From Microcoleus sp. FACHB-831 (GTDB lineage: Bacteria; Cyanobacteriota; Cyanobacteriia; Cyanobacteriales; FACHB-T130), in NCBI RefSeq assembly GCF_014695585.1, contig NZ_JACJON010000077.1, positions 1 to 64,000 of the forward strand: a stretch of 64,000 nt of DNA, read 5' to 3'. The translations under genes and the position numbers were made by a program. Positions 62,090-64,000 of the stretch are shown in pieces. The first letter of the stretch is position 1. Every line of letters begins with the position of its first letter. The notes below the pieces were generated by a model. That model was not told the origin of the DNA. It did not search any database and worked only from the letters and a program-made list of their open reading frames with translations.

Positions 62090-62554
62090 GTGGCATTGCC
62101 TAAAGTAAATCGACTCAGGCGACGGCAAGATTTTCAGGCCGTGTATAAAAGGGGCATTCGTCGCAAAGCCCCTAATTTGACTTTATACGGTCTGCGTGCT
62201 AATGCTGGAGGGAAACGTGATGGCGGCTTCCCCCCGTCTTTAGCAGGAGGGAAAACAGACTTAAAATCCGAGGCTACAGAGGGTAATAAACCCCGATTAA
62301 AATCATCAGCTCTTGGTACGAATGCGACGCTAATTGGCATTTCTATAAGCCAAAAAGTGAGCAAAAAGGCAACAGTGAGGAATCGGATCAAGCGACAGAT
62401 TCGGGCAGCCGCGCGATCGCTATTGCCCCGCCTAAAGCCAGGATGGCTGTTGGTAGTAGTAGTAGGACAGAAAGCTCCAGAGTGCGATTATGCTCAACTT
62501 TTGGGACAATTAGAGCAGTTGTTGGTAGAAGCAGAGGTATTAAATGGGAATTAA
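62090..62554 (+). CDS. rnpA: Ribonuclease P protein component
   Basis: A 154-residue basic protein that assists RNase P RNA in tRNA 5' maturation. The N-terminal LPKVNRLRRRQDFQAVYKRG and the RNR core ISISQKVSKKATVRNRIKRQIR are clear. Between them, about 35 residues (GGKRDGGFPPSLAGGKTDLK onward) are extra relative to usual bacterial proteins and look like a repeat-derived loop. GTG start at 62090 suits the family beginning. It overlaps the next gene by 11 bases. Confidence 0.95.
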   Translation: MALPKVNRLRRRQDFQAVYKRGIRRKAPNLTLYGLRANAGGKRDGGFPPSLAGGKTDLKSEATEGNKPRLKSSALGTNATLIGISISQKVSKKATVRNRIKRQIRAAARSLLPRLKPGWLLVVVVGQKAPECDYAQLLGQLEQLLVEAEVLNGN

Positions 62555-62933
62555 AGAGGAAACTTTTTATGAAGGTGGCCCCCACGTTGGCGATCTGATA
62601 ATCAATATCCTGCTGGGATTCACAGTGATTTGTTTGCCTCTAACAGTGGGATCGATTGTGAGAGCGCTTTGGCTGCGCTACCGCATCACAAATCGTCGCA
62701 TCTCGGTAACGGGTGGTTGGATGGGGCGCGATCGCACCGACATCATCTACTCCGAAATTGTTAAGGCAGTCAAAATCCCCAGAGGCTTCGGCGCCTGGGG
62801 AGACATGGTACTTACCCTGCGCGATGGCAGTCGTCTGGAGCTAAGATCCGTTCCTAATTTCCGGGAAATTTATTCCTACATAGAGGAGCAAGTCGCTGCC
62901 AGAACAGGTAAAACCAGCGGCTTCCAAAAGTAA
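62544..62933 (+). CDS. PH domain-containing membrane protein
   Basis: A 129-residue protein with an N-terminal hydrophobic hairpin (about 18-45) and a bacterial PH-like domain (about 47-120; YRITNRRISVTGGWMGRDRTDIIY, VKIPRGFGAWGDMVLTLRDG). Its start lies 11 bases inside rnpA, so translation is coupled. This gene is regularly found between rnpA and yidC in cyanobacteria. A role with membrane protein insertion is suggested by position only. Confidence 0.85.
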   Translation: MGIKEETFYEGGPHVGDLIINILLGFTVICLPLTVGSIVRALWLRYRITNRRISVTGGWMGRDRTDIIYSEIVKAVKIPRGFGAWGDMVLTLRDGSRLELRSVPNFREIYSYIEEQVAARTGKTSGFQK

Positions 62934-63065
62934 TAAAGTCTCTGCCACCATAAAGGCTGTCTTGCACAAAGCTGCCATTGGTGGCTTTGCATGACACCTA
63001 GATGTAACAAGATTCGATACATTAGATTAAGAAAACTTTACAGCGCCTAGCGGGACTAGGAACGA

Positions 63066-64000
63066 ATGGACTTTGGTATCTCGTTTCTCTCCAATAACGT
63101 CATGCTGCCGATCCTGGATTTTTTCTACGGGATCGTGCCCAGCTATGGTCTCGCCATCGTGGCGTTGACACTCGTGATTCGCTTTGCCCTCTATCCCCTC
63201 AGCGCTGGCTCCATTCGCAACATGAGGCGAATGAAAATCGCCCAACCGTTGATGCAAAAGCGAGTCAAAGAAATACAAGAGCGCTACAAAGACGATCCTG
63301 CTAAACAACAGCAGGAAATGAGCGATGTCTACAAAGAATTTGGCAACCCACTAGCAGGATGCTTCCCCGTCCTGCTGCAAATGCCAGTCTTATTTGCTCT
63401 ATTCGCCACCTTGCGGGGGTCCCCGTTCTCGGATGTAAACTACAACATCAACCTGCAAATCTTTCCGGCGGAACAAATTGAGCAAATCCAACCGCAAGCC
63501 TTCGCAACACCACCCCAAAACATCTACGTTGCCGATGGCGTTCATGCGCCATTAATAGCCAGTCTGCCAGGAGGCAACAATCTTGGAGTAGGGCAAAAAA
63601 CAAATATCGAATTTCAAACCGTTTCTGGCCAACCCCTGAAAGCCCTTGCTGCCGAATATCCAGATACGAAACTTGCACCGCGTTGGAAGGTGGCCAAAGG
63701 CGAAGATAAGGTTCAACTGAATGAAGATGGGACTATCGTTGCACTCCAACCAGGAGAGGTGACAATTCAAGGAAGTCTTCCAGGACTAGCGTCAGATAAA
63801 GGATTTCTGTTCATTGATGCACTAGGGCGCGTCGGCGCTGTGGATCAAGACGGAACCGTCCACTGGGATATTGTGGGGATGGTGATATTCTTTGGCGTCA
63901 GTTTGTATATCAACCAGCTTCTAAGCGGCAGCAATCAAGATGCAGGTTCAAACCCGCAGCAAGCGGCGCAAGGTACGGTTAACAAAATCACCCCAATAAT
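63066..64000 (+). CDS. yidC: Membrane protein insertase YidC (partial)
   Basis: The first 311 codons of YidC/Oxa1, open at the window edge. [20 protein letters not shown] and the helix [20 protein letters not shown] are followed by the cytoplasmic hairpin [20 protein letters not shown] and the second helix [21 protein letters not shown] soluble insert of about 140 residues (about 140-280) lies before the next helix [18 protein letters not shown], as is typical for cyanobacterial YidC. It inserts photosystem and other proteins in the plasma and thylakoid membranes. Its conserved Arg (VIRFALYP) within the groove is present. Confidence 0.96.
   Translation, partial: MDFGISFLSNNVMLPILDFFYGIVPSYGLAIVALTLVIRFALYPLSAGSIRNMRRMKIAQPLMQKRVKEIQERYKDDPAKQQQEMSDVYKEFGNPLAGCFPVLLQMPVLFALFATLRGSPFSDVNYNINLQIFPAEQIEQIQPQAFATPPQNIYVADGVHAPLIASLPGGNNLGVGQKTNIEFQTVSGQPLKALAAEYPDTKLAPRWKVAKGEDKVQLNEDGTIVALQPGEVTIQGSLPGLASDKGFLFIDALGRVGAVDQDGTVHWDIVGMVIFFGVSLYINQLLSGSNQDAGSNPQQAAQGTVNKITPI

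Overview
The window is cyanobacterial chromosome. GCGATCGC (HIP1-type) octamers occur throughout. Cyanobacterial lineage families are frequent (KGK, DUF1995, DUF1818, DUF2808, DUF4330), the NAD(P) transhydrogenase is in the three-gene form, the PutA is fused and lacks a DNA-binding domain, and there is a full-length HetR. HetR together with abundant heptanucleotide tandem repeats points to a filamentous cyanobacterium. The HetR sequence reads more like those of non-heterocystous Oscillatoria/Microcoleus-type strains than Nostoc, but this is an inference and no heterocyst-specific gene is visible.

Layout. 0-7 kb: small metabolic and unknown genes, mostly on the minus strand (KGK protein, HAD hydrolase, membrane protein, type II NADH dehydrogenase, GNAT acetyltransferase, a plus-strand phytanoyl-CoA dioxygenase-like gene, and a lipoprotein with two phospholipase D motifs and a helix-hairpin-helix tail). 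7-11.4 kb: a zinc-ribbon protein, a NifS/IscS-type cysteine desulfurase, a two-gene restriction-modification system joined by an ATGA overlap, and a DUF1995 protein. 11.5-19.8 kb: a two-component cluster with two related GAF histidine kinases, a HAMP/PAS hybrid kinase and a single-domain response regulator, interrupted by a GNAT gene. 19.8-27.1 kb: a decayed modA-like remnant, miaE, a metallophosphoesterase, an M48 protease, DUF4330, an alpha/beta hydrolase and two unknown proteins. 27.3-30.3 kb: putA with a strong terminator.

30.9-41.5 kb is an accessory-looking block of GT-C membrane glycosyltransferases: one AT-rich GT87-like gene bracketed by a duplicated terminator segment, three tandem GT39-like paralogues (two with a duplicated promoter region), and a larger GT39-TPR protein. 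It probably supplies sugar transfer for exopolysaccharide or glycoprotein export. Then come an eight-domain hybrid histidine kinase, about 1.5 kb without recognisable genes, a zinc ribbon, a zinc alcohol dehydrogenase, a secreted unknown, a purple acid phosphatase-like enzyme, tRNA-Pro(UGG), rpoZ, an unknown, DUF1818 and hetR.

53.9-57.4 kb is a small defence/conflict island: a NACHT-type STAND ATPase split in two by an apparent single-base frameshift, a 53-codon small ORF, and a hicBA toxin-antitoxin pair. 57.5-60.6 kb holds the pnt operon, facing hicA across a bidirectional terminator. The window ends with DUF2808 and the conserved rpmH-rnpA-PH domain-yidC cluster; yidC runs off the edge. 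No intact insertion sequence and no CRISPR array is present, but one isolated CRISPR-repeat-like motif occurs near 23.03 kb.
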